Below are positions 4,913 through 5,187 of a DNA stretch of 5,187 bases, piece after piece. A program made the position numbers and the translations under genes. Position 1 is the stretch's first letter. Each line of letters starts with the position of its first letter. Location: assembly GCA_017461685.1 (NCBI GenBank), contig JAFTXF010000047.1, forward strand, positions 1 through 5,187, written 5' to 3'. Below the pieces are notes generated by a model. It made no database searches. It saw nothing but the letters and a program-made list of their open reading frames with translations, and was not told the origin of the DNA. The DNA is from Lachnospiraceae bacterium. Its GTDB lineage: Bacteria > Bacillota > Clostridia > Lachnospirales > Lachnospiraceae.

Positions 4913-5187
4913 TCAAGCATCATAAATAAAATAAGACTTACCCTTAATAAAATTTACAGCCCCTTCCACCAGCTGCTCCGTACCTTGTATGGTGCAAATT
5001 TTATGCTGGGAAACCCGCACGTCCCGATACTTAAATTCTTCCTGCAGCAGGTAATCAATGCGTTTTTTGATATCCTCCTGTTCTACGATTCCTTCCAGCG
5101 TTATGGCCTTGCCATTATGTAAAAGCTTTGATAAATCCTTGTGCTCTGAAAACTTTGAAAATAAATAATAGGTCATATGATAAGATT
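4913..5187 (-). CDS. Unrecognised protein, 5' end beyond window
   Basis: The minus frame is open from the right edge to TGA at 4915-4913. The first in-frame ATG is at 5176 and would give 87 residues, but it has no ribosome binding site and the frame stays open upstream to base 5187, so the gene probably starts outside the window and only its C-terminal part is seen. The visible sequence is charged and soluble, with no membrane segment or signal peptide: a Lys/Glu/Asp-rich stretch EQEDIKKRIDYLLQEEFKYR that should be helical, then a strand-like tail ending KSYFIYDA. I do not recognise a family or motif. It runs in the same direction as the MlrC-type gene, with 148 bp between and no clear terminator, so read-through is possible. 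Confidence 0.6.
   Translation of the reverse strand, partial: SYHMTYYLFSKFSEHKDLSKLLHNGKAITLEGIVEQEDIKKRIDYLLQEEFKYRDVRVSQHKICTIQGTEQLVEGAVNFIKGKSYFIYDA

Noticed and set aside
1..5187. CRISPR array, tRNA/rRNA gene, transposase or defence system
   Set aside because: No regularly spaced repeats, RNA gene folds, transposase motifs or defence-family proteins were seen on either strand.

Overview
The window looks like a piece of a Gram-positive Clostridia chromosome, most likely a gut Lachnospiraceae-type organism. The grounds are strong AGGAGG-type ribosome binding sites, AT-rich intergenic regions with sigma-A-like promoters, moderate-GC genes, and a cytoplasmic GH78 rhamnosidase next to an AraC-type regulator. 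This taxonomic placement is inference; no marker gene is present.

Layout. (1) Positions 1-2177, minus strand: an almost complete GH78 alpha-L-rhamnosidase, cut by the left edge within a few residues of its C-terminus. (2) Positions 2178-2397: a dense divergent regulatory region. It holds a good promoter for the regulator (plus strand), an overlapping back-to-back promoter with a poor -35 for the rhamnosidase (minus strand), several dyads, and a rhamnosidase leader of about 120 nt with a possible 10-residue leader ORF, a possible anti-Shine-Dalgarno segment and a hairpin just before the ribosome binding site. (3) Positions 2398-3267, plus strand: an AraC/XylS-family regulator (cupin plus double HTH). 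(4) Positions 3308-4764, minus strand, convergent with the regulator: an M81/MlrC-family metallopeptidase gene split by an apparent one-base deletion near 4510 into an N-terminal 85-codon ORF and a C-terminal 401-codon ORF. (5) Positions 4765-4912: an upstream region with candidate promoters for the MlrC gene, a perfect 10-bp direct repeat, and a 16-bp element matching 15/16 with the one at the regulator/rhamnosidase promoters. (6) Positions 4913-5187, minus strand: the 3' part of an unrecognised gene running off the right edge.

How the parts may work together. The AraC-type protein is the natural candidate to control the divergent rhamnosidase, which would trim terminal rhamnose from imported glycosides in the cytoplasm. 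The shared promoter element suggests the MlrC-type gene may belong to the same regulon, making a small rhamnosidase/regulator/metallo-hydrolase locus. The MlrC gene looks broken in this sequence, or carries an assembly error. No transporter, mobile element, RNA gene or CRISPR array is visible. The enzymes and regulator belong to known families; the least ordinary material is in the two intergenic regions and the frameshift.
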